This document shows, piece by piece, positions 11,871 through 22,000 of a DNA stretch of 64,000 bases. Under the pieces are notes generated by a model. That model had not been told where the DNA came from and did no database searches. It was given only the letters and a program-made list of their open reading frames with translations. The stretch's first letter is position 1. Each line of letters opens with the position of its first letter. The stretch is from Acanthaster planci (lineage: Eukaryota; Echinodermata; Asteroidea; Valvatida; Acanthasteridae): positions 570,057 through 634,056 of the forward strand of contig NW_019091441.1 in assembly GCF_001949145.1 (NCBI RefSeq). The letters are read 5' to 3'. The translations under genes and the position numbers were made by a program.

Positions 11871-11962
11871 ATTCTTCAAGACATTGAACTAAGCTTTCAA
11901 CATCTTGGACAAGAAGAAAACGCTACTGTTGAAGCAGAACAACCAGACTGGAAACATCCATG
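11871..11962 (+). CDS. Second exon of the THAP/transposase gene
   Basis: It follows a TCTCTTACAG acceptor and continues the frame of the THAP exon (phase 0): ILQDIELSFQHLGQEENATV then a tail ending in DWKHP. It stops at ATG/GTAAGT, a near-consensus donor, leaving two bases (phase 2). No domain is recognised; it looks like a linker. Confidence 0.65.
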
Positions 11963-13187
11963 GTAAGTTGGACTCTGTTATTTGGTTTTTCTGCTGTAGG
12001 CCTACATTGTCTTTACATTTCACTGTTATACTGATTAAAATGATATGTTATAGTGGCATGTAAACAGTAACAGGACAAACTCATTCCTTGGGCAACTTGT
12101 AGCCAAAATTTTCAACCTGGGACAACTCGTACTCAGGTCACTTCGTACCCACATCAAGTCATACCTGGCTTAAATCACTGTCAACTTTTACCCTGGAGAC
12201 TATTCTGAATCAAATATGAAAGTGGGCGATGGTAGTGTATAGTTGTCCTTAACTCCTAGGCATATTAAATGTTGAGGATTCAGGGCTGTTACCCGTAGGG
12301 TGCAGCACTGAATTGATTATATTAACTGAGTTTTGTTCATTTTTTATTAATCAGAAAAAGCGTATAAAGAAACATTCAAATAAACAGGTTGAAGTATAAA
12401 AAATAAGGTCAAGGGCTTTCAAAACAATATTAAAACATTACGTATTTTAGAAAAAAATTTAAGTGACAACTACTTAACAAAAATGCCAGAGCCACAATGT
12501 AGCTCTGCTTTAAAAAAAGAAATATAACAAGGGAATAAAACAGTTCTGAATATTACAGTAGGCTATGGGGAAAAAATAAGACACAGTCAACCAAATTACA
12601 GTTGCATTTGACATTTTGACCCGGTTGTCCCTGGTGCATATTGTTCTGAGTTGTCAGACATTTCTATTAGGAAAAATAAAAATACACATTTCCTTTTTTG
12701 TCATATTTTACAGGAACCTCAAAGAGACAAGGCCTCTCAGGCCGAAATATGCCATAGCCTGACCATCCAGCTTGATGTTGTAAAAATTGACATCTATCCG
12801 TGGGGGCATGCCAAGAAATACATTCGGTCTAGGCATACCCAAACCAATCCCAAGAAATTCTCGGTTCGGGATAAGGCAAGGTTTTCCCCCCAAATTACAC
12901 TTAATACAGTTTTAAAAAGGTAACACTTTTCCTGGAAAGAGTATCACAATGCAGACATCATTTGACACACGAATTAAGTGTATGTGGGACATGTCTCAAA
13001 ATTAGTGTCTTTTCTAAGACAATGTTTTGGAACTGTCCCTGCTAAATTGCACATTTTCGGACGGATTCTTACTTCCTCATGGCTGACAGATCACCTGAGG
13101 GAGATTAGCAAGTCCATATATGGAGCTTTTCCCCTTTTCCTATATCTAGGAGTTAAAGCACGACACAGGTGCCCATCAAAAAGATAA

Positions 13188-13354
13188 CAATGTGAGCTGG
13201 AGAAAGCACCAAAACTTCAACGGAAGTCCATAGATCCTGTGCCCCTGCCTGCAGAAGATGACGTTGAAGACAGCGAGTCTGGCACATCTACAGGCACAAC
13301 ATCCAGCTATGTACCCTCCAGTCCCATGACATCCGATTCACAATTTTATATAAG
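13188..13354 (+). CDS. Acidic linker exon of the transposase gene
   Basis: The readable frame is ELEKAPKLQRKSIDPVPLPA followed by an acidic Ser/Thr-rich tract (EDDVEDSESGTSTGTT). It ends at ATA-AG/GTAATT (13354/13355) in phase 2, which joins exactly to the next exon to give Ile-Ser-Thr-Asp-Asp-Glu. The 5' boundary is uncertain because no clean acceptor stands out. A small exon at about 12713-12760 may precede it. Confidence 0.5.
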
Positions 13355-13469
13355 GTAATTGGTTTTTAATGCATACGTTTTCCTATGACTCCCAGTTGGA
13401 AAAAGACAATCAAAAAAGAGCTAATTTTCTGGTTTCTGATCAAGTTGAAATCTTTCTTTGTTGGAATAG

Positions 13470-13732
13470 CACTGATGATGAGGAGCAGACTAAAAAGGGT
13501 ATTTTGGATACTCCAAAATATCTTGTATTTGAAACAAGTCTGTTGGAACTGTTCCAGATCTGTCTGAAATGTGGTGGCACAAGAGGCAGTCATGCAAAAT
13601 AAATATGTGTGGCTACATGAGAAAGTGGCGCAGCCAACCCATGGTGGACAACATCCCAGCAGGCAACATTTTGATGCAGTCGCGATGTCAGGGACAAGTG
13701 CCAGAAAATTTCTTTCGGTCCTTTACATTAAA
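13470..13732 (+). pseudogene. Pre-catalytic exon with CxxC motif
   Basis: It begins after GGAATAG and reads STDDEEQTKKGILDTPKYLV then FETSLLELFQICLKCGG. Acidic-linker, 'hydrophobic-FE-LL-LF-C-x2-C' architecture is what precedes the catalytic core in this transposase family. After TAA at 13600-13602 the homology continues with RKWRSQPMVDNIPAGNILMQ (about 13619), where relatives have 'W-SQP-G-LL'. The exon is therefore real by descent but broken. The 3' edge is approximate. Confidence 0.6.
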
Positions 13733-13792
13733 CTAGAGCATTCGTAAAAATTCTTCATATTTTATTTTTATTTGTGCCCTCTGCTTTTTCAG

Positions 13793-13987
13793 ATTCCTCC
13801 AGCCAGCCATCCTTTACATCTGGGAAAGGCAGCAGGCCTCATTGCTGGCTAGCTTGCAGCATAGCAGTGAAGGTGCTTTCCTCGGGATGGACACGAGGGC
13901 CGATTCCATGGGCCATTCGGCAAAGTTTGGATGTTACAGCATGGTGGAGCTGAACCAGGCAAGGTTCTGCACATTGAACTTGTCCAG
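13793..13987 (+). pseudogene. Catalytic exon 1 (first Asp)
   Basis: It follows a TTTTTCAG acceptor. FLQPAILYIWERQQASLLAS leads into FLGMDTRADSMGHSAKFGCY and SMVELN, the block that holds the first catalytic aspartate. A one-base indel near 13945 shifts the frame; the other frame then gives GKVLHIELVQ up to the CAG/GTAGTT donor at 13987/13988. The following intron is the one expanded by the minisatellite. Confidence 0.7.
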
Positions 13988-14051
13988 GTAGTTATGATTG
14001 TCTTTTGATCGGGGTAGATGCATGTAATAATCATAATCAATCTGATCCATT

Positions 14052-14946
14052 CCATGGTACATGTGATGGTATTTATTTCCATGGTACATGTGATGATAAG
14101 TTATTTCCATGGTACATGTGATGATAGTTTTTTCCATGGTACATGTGATGGCATTTATTTCCATGGTACAGGTGATGATATTTATTTCCATGGTACAGGT
14201 GATGGTATTTATTTCCATGGTACAGGTGATGATATTTATTTCCATGGTACATGTGATGATATTTATTTCCATGGTACAGGTGATGGTATTTATTTCCATG
14301 GTACAGGTGATGATATTTATTTCCATGGTACATGTGATGATATTTATTTCCATGGTACAGGTGATGATATTTATTTCCATGGTACAGGTGATGATATTTA
14401 TTTCCATGGTACAGGTGATGGCATTTATTTCCATGGTACAGGTGATGGCATTTATTTCCATGGTACAGGTGATGATATTTATTTCTATGGTACATGTGAT
14501 GATAGTTATTTCCATGGTACATGTGATGATAGTTTTTTCCATGGTACATGTACATGTGATGGCATTTATTTCCGTGGTACAGGTGATGATATTTATTTCC
14601 ATGGTACAGGTGATGGTATTTATTTCCATGGTACAGGTGATGATATTTATTTCCATGGTACAGGTGATGATATTTATTTCCATGGTACAGGTGATGATAT
14701 TTATTTCCATGGTACAGGTGATGGTATTTATTTCCATGGTACAGGTGATGATATTTATTTCCATGGTACATGTGATGATAGTTATTTCCATGGTACATGT
14801 GATATTTTTTTCCATGGTACATGTGATGATATTTATTTCCATGGTACATGTGATGGCATTTATTTCCATGGTACATGTGATGGCATTTATTTCCATGGTA
14901 CAGGTGATGGTATTTATTTCCATGGTACACGTGATGGTATTTATTT
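14052..14946 (+). repeat. 27-bp minisatellite, about 33 units, filling a transposase intron
   Basis: The unit is close to CCATGGTACAGGTGATGATA plus TTTATTT, 27 bases. Common variants are ACAGG/ACATG, GATGATA/GATGGTA/GATGGCA and TTTATTT/GTTATTT. One unit carries an extra 6 bases (ACATGT, near 14540) and one is shortened near 14800. Because 27 is a multiple of three and most units lack stops, long frames of 9-residue repeats run in several frames on both strands (for example HGTGDDIYF); these are not genes. The array occupies about 895 of the 969 bases between the donor at 13988 and the acceptor ending at 14956. Confidence 0.97.
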
Positions 14947-14956
14947 TGTCCATCAG

Positions 14957-15151
14957 AAAAATGAGACCGACTACAAGTCGCCTCTGATAGAGGAGGGCCT
15001 CATACAGGCTTCTTCTAAATGGCTGTCACAGAAGGAAGTTACAGTGGATGCCATTGTAACTGACCAGCACTGACAGGTGGCAAATATAGAAGAAACCATT
15101 TGGTGCCCATGGGCATTAAGCACTACTACGACATTTGGCATGTTGCCAAAG
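14957..15151 (+). pseudogene. Catalytic exon 2 (TDQH and DIWH motifs)
   Basis: It starts after TCCATCAG and reads KNETDYKSPLIEEGLIQASS then WLSQKEVTVDAIVTDQH, holding the second Asp. TGA at 15071-15073 and a frameshift follow; the shifted frame resumes as NHLVPMGIKHYYDIWHVAK, holding the D-x2-H motif. The exon ends AAA-G/GTGAAA at 15151/15152, and joining to the next acceptor at 15447 gives AKGLKKKL, so the phase is preserved. Confidence 0.7.
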
Positions 15152-15446
15152 GTGAAAGGTCAATTTTGAATATTATGAAACAAAAAAATTGTCACCGAAA
15201 TATTATTTGCACTTTGGTGTACAAGTACACATGCGACCTTTTGTTCTTTGCAGATGTACATGTACAGTGTACTCTTGTTAATACGGGTAACAAATATTTT
15301 GGCCAGGTGGGTTTGTATTAATGAGAGTCGACTGTACATGTACATTGACACCATTGCTCATTCTCATGCATGTATAAATACACAAACACATACATGTTCT
15401 GCAACACGACTTAGTATGCATTTATGTTTATATTACACATGTGAAG

Positions 15447-15691
15447 GTCTGAAGAAGAAACTGATGGCCATGGCCAAAACTGCAGATGTGAGGATGTTGA
15501 AGCTTGGATCCCTGGCATCATTAACAACTTGTACTGGGTGGTGTCATCAACACCTGTTGGGGATGCCAACTTGAAGCCAGCCAAATTTGAGAGTATTGCC
15601 AACCACGTCCTTAATATACATGACCATGGCAACCCTTTGTTTCCCAAGTGTGCGCATGGACAGCTAGAGGGATGGACGTGGCTGAAAGTTG
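15447..15691 (+). pseudogene. Transposase core exon after the D-x2-H motif
   Basis: It begins GLKKKLMAMAKTAD. After a one-base shift near 15488 it reads CEDVEAWIPGIINNLYWVVS, then LKPAKFESIANHVLNIHDHG, and ends CAHGQLEGWTWLKV. In relatives this segment has the same 'C-E-D-W-I-I-N-L-W-W' spacing. The donor TTG/GTATGA at 15691/15692 joins in phase to ATTTGAAACC at 15891, giving KVDLKP. Confidence 0.65.
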
Positions 15692-15890
15692 GTATGAGCT
15701 TTGATCTAGCTAAATCACCTTTTTATGATGGGAACATGCAAATTAAGTGCATATTTTCCACCATGTGATGAGAGAGATGGGCAAGCAGCAAATTGGTCCC
15801 TTTTGTTGCATATTTGGCTTCAAGTAAAATATAAGGAAGGAATCAAATTTGACTTATTTTGAATTTCTTTCATCAATTATATCCTTACAG

Positions 15891-16068
15891 ATTTGAAACC
15901 AGCATCAAAGGTAAAGGATATCTTGGAAAGCCACTGGATCAGGCAGGATGTGAAGATGTTATGCCCCTCGATGCAGACATCTTATGTCGAAGCTTTCTAC
16001 TCAGTTATTAACCAGTATGCCCTCAAGAACTAGATGTTTGCCTTTTCTTATGAAGGCATGCTGCGCAG
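15891..16068 (+). pseudogene. Catalytic exon with the Glu residue
   Basis: It follows ATATCCTTACAG. DLKPASKVKDILESHWIRQD is followed by SYVEAFYSVINQYALKN, with the candidate catalytic Glu at 15989. TAG at 16031-16033 interrupts; beyond it MFAFSYEGMLRR continues in the same frame to CGCAG/GTGAAT (16068/16069). The 'YEGM' block before a new exon is typical of the family. Confidence 0.65.
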
Positions 16069-16166
16069 GTGAATTTTTTTCTAACCAGTGCAGTTTACAG
16101 CTGCTGTGCTCTTATCAAATTTGGACTCTTGCATTTGAGGCATGTATTTTTTTTCCAAAATCATAG

Positions 16167-16328
16167 AACCCTCCTTGCTGCACTGCACTTCAACGAAAAT
16201 GCAGGTTGAGAACAGACAAAAGGCAGAGATGGTCAGCCTGTCTATACCACTGAGTAAAGTATACCCAAGAGCAAAGCAAGACAGCGGAGGCTACAGTGTC
16301 AAGAAGATCAGGGTGGCTTGCACATTTG
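16167..16328 (+). pseudogene. Late transposase exon
   Basis: It begins after CAAAATCATAG with TLLAALHFNENAG, the block that in relatives continues into Arg-Glu-Gln. Here TGA replaces the Arg codon (about 16208). After a further shift near 16255 the frame reads KVYPRAKQDSGGYSVKKIRV and ACTFG, up to the TTTG/GTAAAT donor at 16328/16329. Confidence 0.6.
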
Positions 16329-17040
16329 GTAAATGCTTACTGTACGTGACGCTGAGGTGGGGGGGTGCCAAGGTTTGGCTGACCTTGTTGTGGAGCCAGC
16401 ACATCCAGTTATCAGTATTGATGATGCTGGGCTGGGATATTTATCATTTTTTTCTGTTTTCAAAATTCTTTAAAAATTCCTATCTTCACTTACAAACACG
16501 TGAAGGACTGTCTGGTGGCCCCTAGAGCCTGACAGACAAAATCTATTGACGCCTGATTATTTCAGCCAGGCCTACAGCCTTGTAAAAAGAGCTCAGATTG
16601 TGCGGTGTTATATAACTTTCTTTTGTTCAGAACCTGGCTTAGTGCACTGCTGACCTCTTTTCAATAGGGCCCAGATTAGCATGCAGTGAACCAGATAAGC
16701 ATGCAGTGAAGCTGTGTGGCTCACTGCTGCAGTCCCTGCTGCAGCACTTTTGTCCCCGGTGGTAATCCGCGCGTTCTAAATGCCCGTGGTATACTGTTTC
16801 AAAACAAGGCTGGATTATCTCCACTTTTGAGAGTGAAGAAATGTCGGTAATGCCCAGCAGCCTGGTCTTTTGTTCCGAGTACGGTCTTTTGCTACAAGGC
16901 CCTGTTTCCTTTGTCGGAGTTCAGAGACCCTGGCCATGCATATAAAGCATATGTGTCCGGATCCGAAATCCCCGAAAGGAAGTGGTTAAACATGAATTTC
17001 ATCAAATGCATTGAGCATTGTTTCCTTTGTTATTTAATAG

Positions 17041-17349
17041 ACTTCAAGAAGCACATCACAGAGAAAGTGTTGGCGCTGTGCGAGTCAGGAAAGGATACCA
17101 GAAAAGACTATCCTGTCTTGACGGTAAACCCTAGTCCTTTGACCCAACGAGCACAGCGGCTTGACAAGCAAACTGCTGTGGAGAAGTTTGTTTCATGTTT
17201 TAGCATCTCAGTGGCACCTGTAGGTAGACATGAAGGGTGTGAGAACTTGTTCATGCCGGACAGAGTTAAAGAGAAGAACAAAAAGAAGAAAAAAGGCAAC
17301 TAAAAAAAGGGCAAAGAAGAGGGCAGCTAAGGGTGCCAAATGGCAGTAA
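17041..17349 (+). pseudogene. C-terminal exon of the transposase gene
   Basis: After TTATTTAATAG the frame reads DFKKHITEKVLALCESGKDT, then a Pro/Arg/Lys stretch and DKQTAVEKFVSCFS. It ends in a lysine-rich tail (KEKNKKKKKG) that hits a stop. A one-base shift near 17290 restores a longer basic tail, KATKKRAKKRAAKGAKWQ, ending TAA at 17347-17349. The tail looks like a nuclear localisation signal. Assignment to this gene rests on position and strand. Confidence 0.45.
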
Positions 17350-18046
17350 TTCATACTCCTAAAATCCAGTAAACTATGTCTGTAAAGTCACTAGAGGTTT
17401 GTAATAAGTACTGGATTGCAGAAGGATGCTTGTACTTGGCTTTCAATTTAGAAACATAAAAATACCCTGTTTTGTAGCTTTATATTTTCTGGAGACTAGT
17501 AACATGCTAGTTTATTACATGTACATAACAGAAATGATAAAATGAATATTGACTTGTGATAAAGTGACCCTGATTTTAATTCAGGCCTGTCCACCATTGA
17601 TTAAATCACTATGGGTACACTACAGTAATTCATGTCAGAATTAGTTTGACAGCTTGCCTACACAACTTGGGGGATTGTGTAGATTTAACTTTAAGCCAGG
17701 ATAACTCCCTGGTTTGTGGGCTTCCGTCTGTGGGCAGATTTGATGCAATTGCAATGAAAGAATGAGTCCTACAGGTCTGGAAAAAGGAATGGTTGTCATT
17801 TTACAAATGGGTGCAGGCAAGCGTGGGAATTAACACTTTTCTTGAGGTTTTGTTTATGTTTGTTGAAAATGTTATTGTTAACTTGCCAGAAACTGAGAAT
17901 TTGGCAGATTGAAGAATGGAAAATACATGTACATGTTATTTTTAAAAAACCTCAGTGATGCCTGACTGCCTGTTATTAGGCTCCGAACTTTATCTAGTTT
18001 ACACTCTTGTTTGATGAGGCTCGGTTTGAATAAGTGTGGTGCACCC
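17350..18046. other. Spacer between two convergent pseudogenes
   Basis: No open frame of note and no recognisable repeat. Both flanking genes point into this 700-bp interval, so it would hold both 3' ends. Confidence 0.4.
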
Positions 18047-19081
18047 CTACATGCAGTCAGGAGGGAGATATTGAAATCCTTGGTAGTTTCCATCAGCGTC
18101 CGGATAGACTTCATGGATTTTACGCATCATGCAAGAAGGAAGCGGCACCCGATCATCTCGTCCCAGGAAACCCCAGCACCATCGTACAATCTGCCGTTAT
18201 GCAATGTGGCGAAATTTCCTGCGTGTGCAAATCACACAACACAAAATCAAAAAAACTGTTGTAGTGCACTGGAAAATATTTCAAAGCCCAAAGCAACATT
18301 TTCTAAATAACATGGCAACAGTTTTGCAAAAGTCAGAAACCATGAATCTGAAATTATCAGTGAAGTCGCAGCTAGAGTTAATATGCTGTGTGACCTTGCA
18401 GCATCATCGTCTGCCTGTGTCCCGTACTGCTGTCTGTACTGCAGATATGCTGTTTAAAGTGTTGCTGGGTTGAGACAAACTGCCTCAAACCAAGGATAGG
18501 TTGTAAAGCATTGCCCATGCAAAATAACATCAGCCTGTTTCAATTTTTCTTGGAATTGCTGGACTTCCCTGCAGCACCTGCAGTTTCTAACATCAGGCAT
18601 AGTAATGCACCTAACAAAAAATACATGATGTACAAGACGTGAATACGAAACAGGCAAAGTTGGATATGAATCAGGCCATATTCATGTATTTCACTCACGA
18701 TCTTGGCGTACTCGATGGCGCATTCACTGTTTAATTAACATGTACATTTTATTTGTAAATTTTACTTAATGTTTAAAATGAACAAAAAATTATTAGATCC
18801 ACCTGAGTCACTTGACCAATAATGAAGTTAAAGGTGGTTAAATTACCTTTCAGTATTGAGAAGATGATCTGACCATCGTCATGTGCGCTGCGACCGCGTT
18901 CGTCGCCTTCGTGTTACAGCTCAAATCGATACGGCTGACCTCCCAGAATATCTGAATTTTCTGCATCAATGTGTTTGTCATCATCTGGGGAAGCTGAGAC
19001 ACTTTCCAAGGAAAATCTCTCAGAATATAAATCAAAGTCTTCCCAATAACTACCGTTCGATTCCTTGTCCGATTCGGCCAT
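18047..19081 (-). pseudogene. P2X7 C-terminal-domain protein (P2X purinoceptor 7-like), disrupted
   Basis: Read on the minus strand. Exon 1 (19081-18847) starts MAESDKESNGSYWEDFDLYS and contains ILGGQPYRFEL, the usual lead-in of invertebrate P2X7-like proteins, and ends at a GTAATT donor. The second part (about 18610 downward) carries CITMPDVRNCRCCREVQQFQ, then CFTTYPWFEAVCLN and YLQYRQQYGT. It closes with RQIVRWCWGFLGRDDRVPLP, SCMMRKIHEVYPDADGNYQG and FQYLPPDCM. This Cys/His-rich block is the zinc-binding intracellular domain (P2RX7_C) of P2X7; in many invertebrates it occurs without the channel and in many copies. No transmembrane channel part is present. Breaks: TAA after RFEL (18914-18916), TAA after VCLNPATL and a shift just beyond, TAA before RQIVRW. 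The expected W-x-CxCG segment before CITMP was not found. A non-functional copy. Confidence 0.8.
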
Positions 19082-22000
19082 GGCACGATATATGTATGTA
19101 CATGTACACGTATTGTGCTTGCATCGCCTGTCCGCCCGTCCAGGCCATGCTTCTGTTAGGTTGGGAGCTAGACTATAGTCAGCAACATGTCTCCCAAAAA
19201 TGATGTCATCGTCCTATGCTACTGTGCCCCTCGATGACCTTTTGTTTCTGGTCAAACGCGAAACGCATATTCATAAAAAAAAATGATCTTATCCTTTTTC
19301 TCATGCTTTGAAGAAAATTTCATTCAGAATAATTTGTTGAAAAATTGTTATAATAAAACTGTGATACTGACAGGAATGCTTTTGATAGAGCGCAGCTTTA
19401 AGGTAATTAACATTTTCCAATTTGACAAAATTTCGGAATGTTGTTTTGACAATGATTGTTCTTAAAATGTTGGTAGCTGAAACCTCTCTCACATAAATGT
19501 AGGTTGTAAATTATGCATAAGTCTGCACAGTCATTACACACTATCATGTGAAGTACATGATTGGTGTAAGGGGCATTTTATGAAATATAATTTGCAGGTC
19601 ATCAGACCTCTAATATTTGCCCGAAGTTTGATTATGAATATTGGTAATAAAAAGTTTCATGTTATTCTTTGGATTCAATAACAGCTTAAGTGCACTTGCA
19701 CTTTCTCCAAGCTTCCCTTCGAAAATTACAAGTATTACATGTACATGTATACCTGGCAACCGCTCTTCATATGAACACAGAACTGTCTTTCAGAAGTAAA
19801 GTTTTGAAAATTTGTATTCACCAGCATGTCAGATTCAATTTTACACTGTATCTACGATACAATTTTAGTACATGTATGACAGGAAAATAAAATAAACTCA
19901 TGGTTGTTTTCAAAGTGTCTCAACAATCATTTAAGAAACTATCCTTTTTCCCACAAGGGTAACAAATCAATTAGTCAATGATAGCTACAACAGTGTTAGT
20001 TTCAAGCAAAAAGGAATGGAATGGTTAAGGAATGGAATGTTACTGCAATGCTCAATTAAAACTGACAAATTGTTCAAGTTTGGAGGTTGCAATATAACGA
20101 TTGGTCTCAGTGTCTTCCCCATCAATCTTATTTAGCCAACCAAGTCTCAGAAACAACGGCTGTTTTTGCTGTTGGGAAGCAGCTCAAGTTCCCAGGCTGC
20201 AAAATGCGATTGATGAGATTGTGGAAATTGAATGCACTATGCTACATGAACATGCCTGGCCGCTGATGAGCCAATAAGCCACATGTGTACTGAGGGCTGT
20301 GGTCTCATCAATTACCTCCTCAACAGTGGTAGATCTGATTAAGCCCACGCTATATGTGAAAGTATCCAGGGTCATGCAACACCATCCATTCCATGGTTTA
20401 TTCAACCACAAACAATTTTCAGTGAGGTCAATTTTAGGTACATGTAGAGTAACTCAAGAACCCATAGTCAAACATCAACCCCAAGACTCAAGCTGGAAAA
20501 TTGAAACGATACATACAAATTTCAACCCAGCACGCATTTTTTGCAGCTACTAAAACTTTTTACGCAGAGCTAAATTACACTTTTTTCCCAAACCTCCAAG
20601 AAAATAAAGCTGAAGTTTGTAACAATTTGCCATTTTGCCAAAATGACTGAAAACTGGAACTCTGACATTCAAGTAGGCCCTTTTGTTATATCGTTCAGAA
20701 AATTAACATTCCATCAGTGCAACTTTTCCCATGGTGAAAAATTGTACATTTTCGGGTTTTTACATATACTGCAGCAGCTTTTGTTTTCCCAAACAGCCTT
20801 ATCATGAACATTCACGAGCTGATTATATTTTAAAATGTTTCTCAAGACGAAGCATTCACTGAAAAGGTTCTTTCTACTCTATATGTAACATTTTCACCAC
20901 AATTCTGGCAAATGACATCACTATGGACTGTGATTTGACAGAGGCTGACTAGGAGAAGGTCAGTATTGTCATTCTGGCATATTAAACATCATGCATTCCT
21001 TTGTGTTAAGGGCCCATCCTTATACAGCAATGATCCCACTCAGGTGTCTGGGGACATTTCAAGCACACTGCCATGCAGTTATGGCATCTCATAAATTGTT
21101 TTTCCCTTTGAAGCCCAGTACACTTGACTGGCACTGGCAAGCAAGCTAGGCAGAGTGCTTTACCACATTTGTTATGACCTGTCCCTGTTAGCTGTTAGCT
21201 GCATACCGTACCTCTTGGCCAGCCTTAACTGCAGATACATCCCAACAGAACAACGGGTCGAGCAATTCACAATGTTTTCTTGAACATGAAAGCCTATGTA
21301 ACCTTATGGTTGAGATCTACTCTGGCATGAGAGGGGGCTGACAAGCTTAAAAGCTCCTCAGGCGGCATCACTTGGTATCAGTCACACTTGTGTTAATGTG
21401 TGACGCTGAATGGGAACAATTACAGCTAATAGCTACAGCTGAAGGCGAGCAGTTTGGAAATGGCTGGGCTCTCATCACTGATTAAGCCGGGGAGGTCATC
21501 CGAAGAAAGACATATCAAATTGCTGCCCCCATAAGCATTCCAAAGAGTGATTTCTCATTTCTTGGCTAGTAAGTTGTATACGTGATGCTTTCAAAAAATG
21601 AGTGCAGCTTCTGTGACCCATTTTCGGCTTTAAGACAAATCTATAATTAAATAAAAATCCCCATTCAAATCAGTGAAAATTGACACCATAATTACAGTAA
21701 ATGATTGACTTTTCTTGTTTTAATCTTGTTTGTTTTTTTCTCTCTTTTCTAAACCCATGCCCTGGGTATCTACCAACTTAATTTCCACTGCAAAATTTCT
21801 AGCGTCAATTACAACCAGGAGTACAGCTATCTCCCCTGCTCAGTTTTGACATTTTTACACAAGCAAAAAAAATGTTTGGAAAATCCACCATGTGATGGTT
21901 ACTGCGTCCAACATCTGTACTAATTGAAAGCTGCAGCGACCTTCCCCTGATCGAGCTTCCATTTTTCCTTTCCCTTCCCCTTTTTTCTTATCTTTCATAT

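Larger units (their letters stand above)
11313..17349 (+). pseudogene. THAP plus DDE transposase, Kolobok-like, multi-exon and disrupted
   Basis: A gene with real splice junctions whose exons read as one protein: THAP zinc finger, acidic linker, a CxxC-containing segment, then a catalytic core of the DDE type. Catalytic candidates in order: Asp in ADSMGHSAKFG (13902), Asp in TDQH (15062), a D-x2-H motif DIWH in HYYDIWHVAK (15130-15141), and Glu in SYVEAFYSVI (15989). THAP fused to a DDE core with D(2)H matches what is known of Kolobok transposases, which use TTAA targets; that family name is my inference. The coding sequence is broken: TAA at 13600, a one-base shift near 13945, TGA at 15071, a shift near 15488, TAG at 16031, TGA near 16208, a shift near 16255 and another near 17290. 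Phases across several introns still fit, so decay is moderate. Alternative: a domesticated host gene that died. Individual exons are listed separately. Confidence 0.75.

Noticed and set aside
13934-15073. Four long open frames of 285-351 codons on both strands made of 9-residue repeats
   Set aside because: They are produced by the 27-bp minisatellite, whose period is a multiple of three. Frames on both strands with the same period cannot all be genes, and the array lies between a valid donor and acceptor.
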